Shown here: piece after piece, positions 1 through 10,538 of the stretch
Position numbering within the stretch: position 1 is the stretch's first letter
How the letters are laid out: each line of letters starts with the position of its first letter
Assembly: GCA_963826505.1 (NCBI GenBank)
Contig: CAWGXG010000008.1
Span: 1,054,001 to 1,118,000, forward strand
From: CAWGXG01 sp963826505
GTDB taxonomy: Bacteria > Chloroflexota > Anaerolineae > Aggregatilineales > Aggregatilineaceae
Direction of reading: 5' to 3'
DNA: 64,000 nt
The notes under the pieces: model-generated
The model's input: the letters and a program-made list of their open reading frames with translations, nothing else
Told to the model about the DNA's origin: nothing
Databases searched by the model: none
Position numbers and translations under genes: made by a program

Positions 1-2
1 CT

Positions 3-1535
3 ACGCGCATCTTCATCTTAACCGCACTTATAGCCATGCTGGCAGCTGCTCCGTCATTAGGTGCATTCTCGGGCACGTCCACAGTAGCATTCGCCCAGGG
101 AGGCCCCACCGTTGTGGTGAATACTGGGGCTCTGCATGTCCGCAGCGGGCCGTCCTTCAACACGTCGGTGCTGGGCACAGTGCCCGGCGGTACAGAACTC
201 TCGGTCACCGGGCGCAATGCCAATGGCGTCTGGTGGCGTGTAAGCTCGCCCTTTGGCACCGGTTGGGTCCGCGACGATTACGTCGTCTTCCGCGGCCAGA
301 TCGACGCTGTGCCTATCGTCAGCGAGCCTGTTGGAACGCCTGAAACGCCGATGGTCGTCACGCAAGGAATCTCTACCATCATCTACAGCAACCCCAACCG
401 CGAATCGTTCGTCCTCGGCGTCGTGTCATCTGGCACGATCATGACTGTGCTCGGTGGCCTACCAGACGAAAGTTGGTGGCAAGTTCAGACGACAATGGGC
501 GTGGGCTGGGTAGAAACACAGGCTGTAGCGTTCCGCGGTGATACGGCCCTTGTACCTCGCTCAGGTGACCCCGGTCCGTCCTTCAAAGGTCCAGCCGTGC
601 GCGTTAACGCTGATTCCGCTGCGCTATCTGTGCCCGGCGGCAGCGCCGTGAGTGCCCTCGCGGCGGGTTCAACCCTATCCGCCATAGGACGCACCGCCGA
701 CAACACGTGGTGGCAGGTCACGGGCGGCTTTGGGTCCGGGTGGATACCGGTCAGCAACGTAAGCGTTCTGGGCAACATCAGCGGACTGCCCGTCGCCTCT
801 CAAGTTACCATTTCTGGACCAGGCTACACCGGGGCGTCTTTCGCGATGGCGCTCGTGGCGATTGATCGCAAACTTGCCTACAACAGCAACTCATCCGAAA
901 TGGATCCGACCTGGGACGCGCGTCTGGGAGATACTCTCAGCGTGATCGCTCGTTCGCCGAACGGACTGTGGCTTCAGGTCATTAAAGGCGATTACACCGG
1001 CTGGATGGATTTCAGCGGCCTGACTCTTCAAGGCACCATGGCCGGAATTCCTATCGTTAACACGCACCCGCCTGTCGCCAACGTCGCGATCGTTAACACC
1101 CACCGGCTCTTCATTCGCAGCGGTCCAGGTGTCGAATATCAATCTCTGACCTCTGTTTCCGGCGGCACAACCTTGTCGGTCACGGGCGTCCATCCCACGC
1201 TCCCCTGGCTCCGTGTCCAGGGCGATTACGGCACCGGTTGGGTACGCATAATGTACATCATCTTCCGGGGCAACTGGGACGCTGTGCCGCTGGTGACCGA
1301 TCCGGTCGGCGGTCTCGAAATGCCGCTTGCCATCGTCGGCACGCCCCACCATGTGTACAGCCAGCCCGCGTGGGATATGCCCGCGGGCACCATCCAACCC
1401 GATCTCTATACCATCGTGGGTCGTACGCGCGATTTCCAATGGGCGCTCATTCAAACGCCTCTGGGCGAGGTCTGGATTAGCTTTGGGGAAATCGAGATTC
1501 GCGGTATCGTGGAAAACGCACCCGTTCGTGGATAA
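3..1535 (+). CDS. Secreted SH3b-repeat protein, 5' end outside window
   Basis: The frame is open to the left edge of the window. Residues before the first ATG (position 36) are hydrophobic (ending FILTALIA) and continue into MLAAAPSLGAF and a possible cleavage region VAFAQGG, so this is a signal peptide whose start lies upstream. The mature part is about six divergent SH3b-like modules of roughly 65-80 residues. Each contains a W-W or W-L pair (VWWRV, SWWQV, TWWQV) followed by G-GW (GTGWVR, GVGWVE, GSGWIP) and a closing FRG or similar. Modules 1 and 5 are the best preserved (HVRSGPS, FIRSGPG). SH3b modules usually bind cell-wall or extracellular ligands. No catalytic domain is visible, so an exported wall-associated or sensory role is inference only. 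Confidence 0.8.
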   Translation, partial: TRIFILTALIAMLAAAPSLGAFSGTSTVAFAQGGPTVVVNTGALHVRSGPSFNTSVLGTVPGGTELSVTGRNANGVWWRVSSPFGTGWVRDDYVVFRGQIDAVPIVSEPVGTPETPMVVTQGISTIIYSNPNRESFVLGVVSSGTIMTVLGGLPDESWWQVQTTMGVGWVETQAVAFRGDTALVPRSGDPGPSFKGPAVRVNADSAALSVPGGSAVSALAAGSTLSAIGRTADNTWWQVTGGFGSGWIPVSNVSVLGNISGLPVASQVTISGPGYTGASFAMALVAIDRKLAYNSNSSEMDPTWDARLGDTLSVIARSPNGLWLQVIKGDYTGWMDFSGLTLQGTMAGIPIVNTHPPVANVAIVNTHRLFIRSGPGVEYQSLTSVSGGTTLSVTGVHPTLPWLRVQGDYGTGWVRIMYIIFRGNWDAVPLVTDPVGGLEMPLAIVGTPHHVYSQPAWDMPAGTIQPDLYTIVGRTRDFQWALIQTPLGEVWISFGEIEIRGIVENAPVRG

Positions 1536-1555
1536 ACACGTTGCTCAGCAAATCA

Positions 1556-1579
1556 GGGGCAGGATGTGCACCCTGCCCC
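1556..1579. terminator. Hairpin between convergent genes
   Basis: An 8-bp GC-rich stem (GGGGCAGG / CCTGCCCC) with an 8-nt loop sits in the 51-nt gap between the SH3b gene and the converging permease gene. There is no good T-tract on either strand, so it is only a plausible bidirectional terminator. Confidence 0.4.
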
Positions 1580-1586
1580 ACTTAGC

Positions 1587-4500
1587 TCATTCGTAACGCA
1601 GCACGTTCATTGGTTTTTCCGCTGCCGCGCTCCACGCCGAAAGCGTCGCCGCAGCGATCGCCACGACGATCGACATCAGCACCAACCACCCCAGCGTGCT
1701 GAATTCGATCGTGTTCTTCAGTTCCGATGGGTTACGGCTTGCCAGCACCAGGATGACGGTGATCAGAAAACCCACTCCCCCACCAATTAGCCCAGCGAAC
1801 AGACCGATAAGCCCGTTCTCGATCATCAACATGCTGAGCACGCGCCGCCCCTTCAAACCCACCGCCTTCATTACGCCGATCTGTCTGCGACGTTCTTGTG
1901 TTGCCAGCGCTACCGTATTCGCGATGATCGCGGTTCCGGCCATCAACGCCAACCATGCCACAAGCGTCGGAATGGCCTTAAGCTGATTCAAGAGATTCTG
2001 TGCGAGCTGCGTGAGCGCGCTCAGCTCAAACGCAAACACACCGGGCACATCCGACAGGGCCACGAGCACCTGATCCATATACTGCGGATTACTCTCATCG
2101 ATTTTGGCGATGGTGGCGATCGCTTCGGGCTTCACAGTATCCGGCAGCGCGCCGGGCGGCAACACAGACAGATTGCCGAATCCCTCCAACCCGGTCTGCT
2201 CGGAGGTTCGCGAAATCACGCCAACCACGACGAATTGCATCAAGACATCGTCCTCTGTACCGGGGTCGTTTTCGAACAGAAACATTAGCCGGTCGCCGCT
2301 CTTGATGTGAAGTTCGTCGGTGACAAAAAACTCCCGAACCATGATGCGTTGGGTGTCCTCATCCCCCGGCGCGAGTGGCCGTCCGTTCTTCATCGTGTAA
2401 TCCGGCATAGCGTCCAGGCTCACGCGTTGCGTGATTCCCAGGGGAATGCCCGCCTTTTCGACTTCCAGATTGCTGTTCTCCCGCGGGTCGCTTTGTTCGC
2501 CACCTGACGGTTGGTGCAGCGGCCTGACCGTCTCCCCATTGCGTTTGACCAACACGCCGCTGAATGTCGTTACTTGCGAATAACTCTCCACACCGTCCAT
2601 ACTTCCCAAAATAGCCAGCACATCGGCTCCGTGCTGTGAAGTCGGATCTCCGATCAGCAGGTTCCCCTCGACTGTATCCGCGAGTTGAAACTCAAGCAGA
2701 TGGCTGACGGCACCCGTCGTGAGCGATACCACGCTGAGTCCAGCAATCCCCACACTCAGCCCGAGCAGCGTCGACGCCACGCGTCCCTGACGGCCAGACA
2801 TCTCACGCAGAATCAAGCGTCCATCCACGCGGTAGCGCCGTCGCAGAAGCCGCCATAGCCATGCGCCTACGATCGCGCTCGCTGCCATACCGCCCACCGT
2901 GGCCACCTCTCCGCCCAATTTGGCCACCAGAAAACTTCCGCCAACCACGACCACGCTCAACAGGATCGCCGAACTAACGCCGCGACCAGGAATCACGACC
3001 GATGCCCTCTGGGCGAGATCACCCTCTTTTCGTGATATCTGGCGGGCCCCAAGATCGCTTGGCGGCGCATTCCTCCTTACTACTATCCCGAACACCCACA
3101 AGGCGGCCAGCGCGACAACCAAGGCGGCCAGCAGTCCGGCACCTACCATCGATACCGCAGATGCCGCCCCGATAGTGAGCGCCAGTACCACGCCGCTGAC
3201 GATCGCCATGAGCATCCCCGGCGACATCTTGCCCGCGCCCCACACCAGCACAAGGTACCCGACGTACACTACGCATAACAGCGCCAGCGCTCCCTCGACC
3301 AACACCACACCGGTCGACATACCCGCCAGCACATGCCACACTTTCCCTCCGCCAATCAAGCGTTGTAGTATTGTCCCAAGTCCGAAACCGATCAGTGCCG
3401 CCCACGCTGATCCCAAGTGAGCCGAGTGCGATCATGCCAACCAGCGCGCGTGCTGTTCGTCGAATCAAAGTTCCAAAAGCCAGCGCAAGACATCCCCACG
3501 CCGCAATCCACGCCACATCTCCCTGCCTAATCGCGCTAACCACCATGTTCGGCGGCTCAACTTCGCCGATTCCAAACGGCAGCCAGATCTGACTTGCGAC
3601 CAGCATAATACCCGAGGCCAGCACCACGCCTACCGCTGCGGCACCATACGTCAATACAACTTGTCGCAGGGCACGTAGTCCCCACGTGATCGCCGTACGG
3701 CCTCGTTCCGATCGTGCATCCTCGTGCCAGCGTAGCGGCAGCCAACCCACAACACGTCCTGCCGCGCCCGTGACAATTCCCTCAAGCCGTTCGTGGCGGC
3801 GGGCTAAACGAAAAGTGAAACCCGCCGGCAAGGGTTGGCCCAAGCGCGTATTCGCCGTGATAACTCCCGCGAATAGCCCTACCAAAGCCCCTGCCCCAAT
3901 GATCATAATCACCGGGCCATAATCAATCGCGCCCTCCACGATCCCACTCACCAGCAGTCCGAACACCACGATCATCACCACCAACGCAAGCAAAGTCTGG
4001 AGCAATCCCGCTGCGGGCATTTGCGCTTCGTTGGGACGCAGCACAATCGCAGGGCGCACCTGACCGGCAATCAACGTCGGCAGAAATCCGAACAACCCGG
4101 TCATGCCGATTCCCAAAAACAACCCGCTCACCATCGCTTCCGGGTACAATCGCCACTCCAATGTGAGCGAGAACGCTTCCTCGCCCACCCCACGCACAAA
4201 GTACGACAGCACGACGCCCAACACCACGCCCAACAGCCCGCCGATGACTCCCATCAATAACGCTTCCACCAGAAACAGAAAGGTGACGCGATACCCTTTC
4301 AAACCTAGCGTCTTAAGTACGGCAATCTCCAACATCCGGCGGCTGACTACTACCAACATCGTGTTGACAATTCCGATCCCGCCGATCAGCAGGGACGCCA
4401 ACCCCATCACCAGGATCAGATCGTCAATCACATTCGCAGTCGCCGCGTTCTGTTTTGCCAGTTCAGGCACGCTGGCCCGGTTAAGCTCCTTGTCAAAATC

Positions 4501-5364
4501 GGTCGCCGTGCCGAAATGGTCCGTAAGCCTGTGAATCAGGCTTTTCTCAACTGCCGCGACATCTTTGCCCAGCGGCACCTTAACGAACACCTGATCAGGT
4601 AGCGCCTTTTCACCACGCACTCTCAGGTCCTCGAATGGCAAATATAAGTAATTTCCCAAAAAAGCCGCCGAGGGATTGGTCAAGATCGTTTCAGACGTAC
4701 TGCTCGCAATTCCCCGCACAATGTAATACAAGGGCGACGCGCCAAGTTGGACCAGACTGCCCACGCCCAAGTCCAGCTTGGGGTTGCGCGCCAAACCGCT
4801 CGAAATCACGACCGGACGCGGATCTTCAATTGTGCCGCTTTCACCCGCGTACGTCGCAAACAGATCCCCCAACGTGATCCCTGGCGGATCGCGCAAAACA
4901 ATCGTGTCATAGTACGGGTAGACTGCCGGATCGACATACAGCCCCTGCGCGAGCTGGGCCGTCACCGCCACGCCATCTACGATTGGCTTCACAGGGGCAA
5001 ACCCGGCTACCCGCGCCAAGGATATCTGTACGCCTTCATCTCGCGCCCACACGTTCATCACATCGACTGTTTCTGCGTTAAATACAACATCGCCCTGCCC
5101 CGAAAGTTCAACCAGTTCCGGCACCCCGCGCGAGGCGTACACGCGAATATCGCCGCGATTCATCTGTGCCAGGTTCGTCGTAAGCTCATCGCCCACCATA
5201 AAAGCCAGCGAACGCAACGCGACCACTGCCGCTACACCCGTCATGACGCACACCAACGCAAAAAACGTGCGCGCCCGGTTGCGCCACATGTCGCGCAGCG
5301 AGTGCCGCACGGCAAACCCGACCAGCTTCCAGAATCCGCCCGTATGCCTGGCTTGTCCGTTCAT
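1587..5364 (-). CDS. MacB/FtsX-like ABC transporter permease (frameshifted)
   Basis: One large permease gene is split by a frameshift. The first part starts at ATG 5364 and is in frame to about 3413; the rest continues in another frame to 1587. Dropping one G from a GGG run (CCC at 3412-3414 on the plus strand) joins them as GSLGSAWAALIG and gives about 1258 residues. Each half carries one MacB/FtsX core: an N-terminal TM segment, a large extracytoplasmic domain, then an FtsX block of three TM helices. The FtsX blocks contain LEIAVLKTLGLKGYR in the first half and QIGVMKAVGLKGRR in the second. Extra TM helices lie between the cores. The gene overlaps the ATPase gene by 4 nt (ATGA), so the two should form an exporter of lipid, peptide or lipoprotein type. 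The substrate is unknown. Confidence 0.85.
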
Positions 5365-6077
5365 TCGCCCGCCGTGTCGCTCACAATACGCCCATCAACC
5401 AATTGCAACACGCGCCCCATCTGGCCGGCGAGTTCCGGATCATGCGTTACCAGCACGACGGTTGTACCCGTTTCCCTCCACACGTCTCGCAGCGCTTCGA
5501 TCACCACCTCGGACGCTTCGGAATCCAGATTCCCGGTTGGTTCGTCCGCCAGCACCAGCGGTGGATTGTTCGCCAACGCCCGCGCGATGGCCACCCGCTG
5601 CTGCTGGCCCCCCGACAGTTCCAGTGGGCGGTGCTTCATCCGATCGCCCAAGCCTAGCAGTTCAAGAAGCTCCCGCGCACGCTTTTCTGGGTCAAATCTC
5701 GGATGCTGGGCAAACTGGATTGGCAAAGCCACATTTTCTAAGGCAGTCAGCGTCGGAATCAGGTTGAAGAACTGAAATACGAATCCGATTTTCTCGTTCC
5801 GAACCTCGGTCAAACGTCCCTCACCCATGTTAGTAATGTCGAGGCCATCGATCTCAATACGTCCCGTGGTCGGCGTATCCAATCCACCGATCAACCCCAA
5901 CAGGGTGCTTTTCCCGCTGCCCGAGGGTCCGACAATGCCAACCATCTCATTTTCATACACTTCCAGATCGATCCCACGCACGGCGTGGACCACCACTTTT
6001 CCTAACGGCAATGACTTGGTCAGTTGTGACGCCCGTAGCACGACACGTCGCCCATTTGAGTTCGAATCAGTACCCAC
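5361..6077 (-). CDS. ABC transporter ATP-binding protein, LolD/MacB type
   Basis: This 238-residue ATPase has the complete ABC motif set: Walker A GPSGSGKST, Q-loop FVFQFFN, signature LSGGQQQR, Walker B LVLADEPTGNLD and switch histidine VTHD. The EPTGNLDS sequence after Walker B is typical of the LolD/MacB/FtsE branch that energises FtsX-type permeases by mechanotransmission. Its stop overlaps the start of the permease gene by 4 nt, so the two are translationally coupled. Cytoplasmic, acting on the inner face of the membrane. Confidence 0.93.
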   Translation of the reverse strand: MGTDSNSNGRRVVLRASQLTKSLPLGKVVVHAVRGIDLEVYENEMVGIVGPSGSGKSTLLGLIGGLDTPTTGRIEIDGLDITNMGEGRLTEVRNEKIGFVFQFFNLIPTLTALENVALPIQFAQHPRFDPEKRARELLELLGLGDRMKHRPLELSGGQQQRVAIARALANNPPLVLADEPTGNLDSEASEVVIEALRDVWRETGTTVVLVTHDPELAGQMGRVLQLVDGRIVSDTAGE

Positions 6078-6281
6078 TGTAATATCCTATCGCGGTCAAT
6101 GCCTCGTCCAACGCTTGTTCATCTCGGCTTCCCATGCCAATTCGTGAACTCCGATTGATAGCCGAACAGAGTGTACCGTAAATAACACGGCAGCCGGCTG
6201 TTTTCATCAGTCGTTCCCACCGAAACTTCGTGGATAGCCTGCGATTTGCCTCCGTCCCACTGTTGCACGTCCACAAGATCA

Positions 6282-6310
6282 TTGACCTCGTTCCGCTTCG
6301 CTGCTATTCT
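6282..6310 (+). promoter_or_regulatory. Sigma70-like promoter for the L,D-transpeptidase gene
   Basis: TTGACC (6282-6287), a 17-nt spacer and TATTCT (6305-6310) lie about 40 nt upstream of the ATG at 6348. The spacing is ideal, the -35 matches at five of six positions and the -10 at four of six. The 270-nt gap to the ABC ATPase gene, transcribed the other way, otherwise shows no gene I can support. Confidence 0.5.
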
Positions 6311-6347
6311 CTATCCGTACCCCAATCATAATGAGGAAACGCGCTTT

Positions 6348-7508
6348 ATGAACGCTCGCAAACCAACCCTGTTCAGCATAGTAATCATCTGCGCCGTTCT
6401 CGTGACTCTTATTCCCGTCGTTCCTGCGCGTGCCTATCCGGGCGATCGGCGTGATGAGCAGTGCTCAGAGCTGATCGCGGCAGCCATGGCTGCCGCGCCC
6501 GAAGGAACTACCCCGGAACTGCCCTCCGATTGCGTTGAGCACGCCGGCATGAGCGCCTTTGAGCTACGCGCCGCTCAGGCAGAAATGGCTGCCGAGCCCG
6601 CGCCGGATGTGGTTCAGGTCCCCTATCAGGAAGACATCGTGTGGTCGCGCGCCTATCGCCGCATGACGGGCCACGTCACCATCTACGACGCCCCCAACGG
6701 CAATCCAATCGGCGAACTGGACGCGGGTTATAACTACGTAACCGTAATCAACGAGTCCAACGGATTTATTCAGATCAATTATGGCCAGTGGGTACCCTCC
6801 GAACACATTACCTGGGCGACCGTTTCTGAATTCTCTGGCGTGGAGATTAAGTCACAGCCGAAACGCGCGTTTGCCTGGATGTTGGCCGAAGCTCGCCCCA
6901 GCCGCTTCCCCGGTGGTCCAGAAGATGACACCGCCGAGATCATTCCGCGCTATTCCCTCATGAATATTTACGGTGTGGAATATGTGGATGGCTGGGAATG
7001 GTATCTCGTTGGTCCGAACCAGTGGGTCCAACAGATTCGCGTCGCGAAAGTCCACCCTATCCAGCGCCCCGATGGTGTTGGCCCCAATGATCGATGGGTT
7101 GCGGTGGACCTTTTTGAGCAGACCGCGGTCGCCTATGAAGGCGACAAGATGGTCTTCGCCACACTGATTTCGTCCGGGTTACCGCGATGGAGCACGCGCT
7201 TAGGGCTGTTCCAAATCTACGAGCGCCATGATGCCATCCGCATGAGCGGCGCATCCGGCCAACCCGATTTCTATTTCATCGAAGAGGTACCCTACGTGAT
7301 GTACTTCGACGGTGACATCGCCCTGCACGGCACGTACTGGCACGACCGGTTCGGCTACCGTCAAAGTCACGGCTGCGTCAATCTGTCCATTATGGACGCC
7401 TGGTGGTTATATCAGTGGACGAGCGATCCACAGTACGAAAATGCCTATGTCTACGTCTACAGCAGCGGCACCTACCGCACGGACTTGCCCAATTGGGCGC
7501 GCCGGTAA
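6348..7508 (+). CDS. Secreted L,D-transpeptidase (YkuD domain)
   Basis: The start at 6348 is chosen because TGAGGAA ends 9 nt upstream and the product then opens with a clean signal peptide (MNARKPTLF, a hydrophobic core, cleavage near ARAYP). The 386-residue product has a middle region with SH3-like segments (about 90-230) and a C-terminal YkuD domain. Its catalytic block reads HGTYW, 10 residues, then SHGCVNL, with the nucleophilic Cys. Family members cross-link peptidoglycan 3-3 or attach proteins to it, using a Cys thioester. The SH3-like part may bind the wall. Standalone gene with its own promoter and terminator. Confidence 0.9.
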   Translation: MNARKPTLFSIVIICAVLVTLIPVVPARAYPGDRRDEQCSELIAAAMAAAPEGTTPELPSDCVEHAGMSAFELRAAQAEMAAEPAPDVVQVPYQEDIVWSRAYRRMTGHVTIYDAPNGNPIGELDAGYNYVTVINESNGFIQINYGQWVPSEHITWATVSEFSGVEIKSQPKRAFAWMLAEARPSRFPGGPEDDTAEIIPRYSLMNIYGVEYVDGWEWYLVGPNQWVQQIRVAKVHPIQRPDGVGPNDRWVAVDLFEQTAVAYEGDKMVFATLISSGLPRWSTRLGLFQIYERHDAIRMSGASGQPDFYFIEEVPYVMYFDGDIALHGTYWHDRFGYRQSHGCVNLSIMDAWWLYQWTSDPQYENAYVYVYSSGTYRTDLPNWARR

Positions 7509-7552
7509 CACCCACGAACATACCTGGCTCGGCCAAGGTCATTGAGGAAATT

Positions 7553-7589
7553 CGAGAAAGGGCTCTTGAGCTCTTTCTCGTTTTCTTTT
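7553..7589 (+). terminator. Rho-independent terminator after the L,D-transpeptidase gene
   Basis: CGAGAAAGGGCTC pairs with GAGCTCTTTCTCG (12-13 bp, one G-U pair) around a tiny loop. It is followed directly by TTTTCTTTT, about 45 nt after the stop codon. Confidence 0.85.
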
Positions 7590-7666
7590 GTGCCGTGCTT
7601 TTCTTTTCCCGCCGAACTGACTATCATGGGGATCGACGGTTGGTATGAGCAAATGGCAGGGAACAC

Positions 7667-8233
7667 ATGGATCGCATGCGGTTGTCGATTTTCGCGGGGC
7701 TAATACTCGTGCTGCTCGGGGCAGGAGTCTCCGTGGCTCTGGCGCTGGTAGTTCCCTTCAACGTCAACCAGTCCGTGACGATTGAGTCCCTTCAGGGCGA
7801 CGTCTCATTAAAAGTTCGCGGCGAGCCGCAAGCCACCCTCAGTGCTGAACAAGACTGGTTTCCTTCGATCCAGGCCAGCCAGTCACTGTATCTTTCTCCT
7901 GACAGCTCGACAAATTTGCTTTTCACGCTCAGTGGTGGACGCGCGCTGCTGACCGGTCCCGCCGAATTTCGTCTCGTGGCCTCCTACCGTCGCGCCACTG
8001 CACTTGGTCACACGTTGGATTCCGACCGCTACAGCCGGAGCTACGTCCTCACCATGGACCAATCGCTTGGCGAAATCCGTTATCTGTTCAATCACACGGA
8101 TCCGCCATTTGAAAGTCTTGCGATCACGATCCATCTCCCCAATCGCGACTATGTGCCCTCAACTCCGTGCTGGTCCGTTGTCGTGCATGCCGATGGCAGC
8201 GCCGACACGGCGTCCATTGCCTGCCCGTCGTGA
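7667..8233 (+). CDS. Membrane-anchored FecR-like protein
   Basis: 188 residues. One N-terminal TM helix or uncleaved signal (LSIFAGLILVLLGAGVSVAL) is followed by an all-beta exported part. Segments such as IESLQGDVSLKVRG, a poorly conserved middle and SGGRALLTGPAEFRL resemble the FecR domain (GDV.. then a GGR/AxLTGP-like stretch). FecR proteins usually regulate sigma factors or act as envelope scaffolds. There is no TonB receptor or sigma gene next to it, so no regulatory partner is evident. The stop lies 2 nt from that of the convergent kinase-like gene. Family assignment is moderate and function unknown. Confidence 0.6.
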   Translation: MDRMRLSIFAGLILVLLGAGVSVALALVVPFNVNQSVTIESLQGDVSLKVRGEPQATLSAEQDWFPSIQASQSLYLSPDSSTNLLFTLSGGRALLTGPAEFRLVASYRRATALGHTLDSDRYSRSYVLTMDQSLGEIRYLFNHTDPPFESLAITIHLPNRDYVPSTPCWSVVVHADGSADTASIACPS

Positions 8234-8235
8234 AG

Positions 8236-10158
8236 TCAATCCTGACTCCATATGCCCAGATCGGTCTTGTTGTCGGACATGGTATCCGTGCCGCCGTCCG
8301 ACGATAGGTGTACGGAATCCAGAGCCAGCGCCGCGACTAGTAACGCCAGTCGCCGCCCATCAAGACTCATACCTTGCCAGTCCATCACCCGCAGCGCCTG
8401 CATAGCAATGGCTGCAGAATATTCGTCGCGCCGTTCCTGCGCCACCATGCATTGGCCGACGATCCGGCGTAGTGCCTTCACAACCTTCAGCGACTGGCTA
8501 ACCGGATCGGATTCGCGCACCACGCGATCCTCTCCGCGATTCAGGGCATCCAGCCGAGCCAGCACATTCCATGCCCCTTGCCATCCGGGTTGAGCTAGCG
8601 GAGCAACAACTTCTACAAGGTAGTTTACTTCCAGCAGGGACCAATCAAACAGTGTATGTCCTTCACGAGTCCACGCAAAATCAATTAGCCACGCATCGCC
8701 GCGCGGACCTATCAGAATGTTGCCCAGGTTCAAATCACCGTGAATCGTCGATAGGTAGCCATTCACATGCCGGTCCAACAATCCGATCAACTCACGCAAA
8801 GGATTCGGTAGACTCGGCAGCCCGGCATGCGCCGACGGAATTCGGTCAGCATTGAAGTCAAAATCCGGCTCCAACCCCTGCACCGTTCGCGCCAGCAGAT
8901 CTTCCCTTGTGCTGACAACCCGGCCCACAATCTGATCGATGATCTCGCCCCGGTAATAACTTGTCCGGGTCACGCCCAGCCCGCGCACTTCGACCTTACC
9001 CGAACGGTTGATCGCCTCCGGCTGAGTTCCGGCGGCCAAATGCAGCACATCCCGTTCGAAGTCGGTCTTCTGCACAGCCAATCCGTTCAGCGCCACGATC
9101 TCGCCCGGCAATACTGTGTGCGTTCTGCTCCACGTGCCCAGGGGTGTCAGGATATGAGCCGTACCACCCAGTGTAATATCCGGCGTGGCTTCCACCACCA
9201 ATGCAGGAGGCAAGACGTGTTCATACTCCCGCCATACGCCAAAACGGTAGTGCTGTCGCTGCATCCACCACGCCGGGCCAAATACATCAAACAGCGTATC
9301 GAGCAGCGTGCTGATCGTCTCCGCACCGTCCGCCCCACGCCGTCGTGCCAGTTGGCGCAAACTCACGGGATCGGTGTCTTCCAACCCACCCACGAACGTG
9401 TACTTGAGTCCGCCCCATGAAGAATGGTCGGGAACCACGGGCGTATCAAGCAGCCGCGCGGCCGTCGCCGGAAGGATGTCTTTGACAAACTGATCATACC
9501 GGCGCCGCTCATACAGCACCCGGTGCCGTTCGTCCAGTTTGACTACAACTGGGGCGTGTTTACGCTGTCCCTGAACGGGTCGCAACAACAACACTCGCGC
9601 TCCACTGTGACCGCCATCCAGTTCCCGCACGACCTGAACTTCCGTGTAATCGCGAAACATGAGCTGTAGAACGCGTTTCTGTTCAGAGTCAAGCTTAACC
9701 TCACCGCTAATCACGGCCTCGGGCCGCTGCGCCCGGACTGGTGTCTCCCAGGTTTGCGCGGTTTGATACAACGCACTGGGATCGGCTCCGATTTCACACA
9801 ATACTCGGATCGCCACGCTGTCATTCTCAGCGAGGATCGCCAGTAGGAGCGCGCGCTCCGTAATCTCATCCTGCGGTCCGGTAAACTCACGCGCCAGGTC
9901 CAACACATGCAACGCGCGCGGCGTCAGCGGGAAACCCGGCCAATAGCGGCGACTCTCGAACCGGCCGATTGTCTCCCGTATGTTGTATCGCACAAAACGG
10001 GGAGCCAGTCCATGATGTTCCAACACGGCATAGGTCAAGCCGCCGTCCAGCGCGGTCAGGGCAATGAACAGATGCTCGACGCCGACAAAGTAGTGACGCA
10101 GCCGCCCCGATTCCTGCCGGGCCAGCGTTTGGATGTCTTGCAGTGTGATGTTATCCAC
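8236..10158 (-). CDS. Clp-N-like domain fused to an APH/choline-kinase-fold phosphotransferase
   Basis: The start is the GTG at 10158, which overlaps the FHA gene stop by one base (TAGTG). This gives 640 residues; the longer open frame upstream is FHA coding sequence read out of frame. Residues about 1-150 resemble the ClpA/ClpC N-terminal repeat (VGVEHLFIALTAL, then ITERALLLAILAEND). The C-terminal part has the aminoglycoside-phosphotransferase/choline-kinase catalytic loop IHGDLNLGNIL (about 473) and a metal-binding IDFAWT (about 490). A kinase-like N-lobe precedes it (VVKLDERH). No AAA+ ATPase domain is present, so it is not a Clp unfoldase. It may correspond to the APH-like kinase domains found as partners in predicted NTP-dependent bacterial conflict systems, but I cannot confirm this. 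Likely cotranscribed with the FHA and histidine-kinase genes. Confidence 0.75.
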   Translation of the reverse strand: MDNITLQDIQTLARQESGRLRHYFVGVEHLFIALTALDGGLTYAVLEHHGLAPRFVRYNIRETIGRFESRRYWPGFPLTPRALHVLDLAREFTGPQDEITERALLLAILAENDSVAIRVLCEIGADPSALYQTAQTWETPVRAQRPEAVISGEVKLDSEQKRVLQLMFRDYTEVQVVRELDGGHSGARVLLLRPVQGQRKHAPVVVKLDERHRVLYERRRYDQFVKDILPATAARLLDTPVVPDHSSWGGLKYTFVGGLEDTDPVSLRQLARRRGADGAETISTLLDTLFDVFGPAWWMQRQHYRFGVWREYEHVLPPALVVEATPDITLGGTAHILTPLGTWSRTHTVLPGEIVALNGLAVQKTDFERDVLHLAAGTQPEAINRSGKVEVRGLGVTRTSYYRGEIIDQIVGRVVSTREDLLARTVQGLEPDFDFNADRIPSAHAGLPSLPNPLRELIGLLDRHVNGYLSTIHGDLNLGNILIGPRGDAWLIDFAWTREGHTLFDWSLLEVNYLVEVVAPLAQPGWQGAWNVLARLDALNRGEDRVVRESDPVSQSLKVVKALRRIVGQCMVAQERRDEYSAAIAMQALRVMDWQGMSLDGRRLALLVAALALDSVHLSSDGGTDTMSDNKTDLGIWSQD

Positions 10159-10514
10159 TACGCTTCGCTCGAGTCCGCCTGCACGCGCATCCACGTTCGC
10201 CCTATGCGGAATAACATTCCGCGTTTCAAAGGCGTCGCGCCTGTCACGCGCACCTTGTCCACATACGTTCCATTGAGACTCCCCGCGTCGGACAACCACA
10301 TTTCACCGTCCGCTCCGACTTGGAGCATGGCGTGCCGGCGCGACACCTGGGTGTCAAATGGAACAGGTACGTCGCACTCGTCGCTCCGCCCAAATACCAC
10401 CATCCAAGTACCGTCAGGTTCGACAGTCCCCTGCCCGCGCCGTTGGCTCAAGTGAATGACGCGCCCGTCGTCAGGGCCACTCATAAACATGATGTCTAGA
10501 TCAGTGAGACTCAT
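10158..10514 (-). CDS. Single-domain FHA protein
   Basis: 118 residues, almost entirely one forkhead-associated domain. The phosphothreonine-binding signature is intact: FGRSDECDV, then SRRHAML, then SLNGTYV. FHA domains bind phosphothreonine peptides. Start taken at ATG 10514; an in-frame GTG one codon upstream is possible. The gene lies 24 nt downstream of the four-GAF kinase gene and overlaps the next gene by one base. It is therefore probably an adaptor for that module. No Ser/Thr protein kinase is encoded nearby, so the source of phosphothreonine is unclear. Confidence 0.9.
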   Translation of the reverse strand: MSLTDLDIMFMSGPDDGRVIHLSQRRGQGTVEPDGTWMVVFGRSDECDVPVPFDTQVSRRHAMLQVGADGEMWLSDAGSLNGTYVDKVRVTGATPLKRGMLFRIGRTWMRVQADSSEA

Positions 10515-10538
10515 CACTTGATATCGTGGATAACGGAG

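Noticed and set aside
4747..5775. 342-residue plus-strand reading frame opposite the permease and ATPase genes
   Set aside because: It is antisense to two confident genes, is rich in Arg/His/Ser without a domain, and has no ribosome-binding site.
6067..6282. 71-residue minus-strand frame upstream of the ABC ATPase
   Set aside because: No ribosome-binding site, Cys/Arg-rich without any pattern, and it covers the region where the ATPase promoter is expected.
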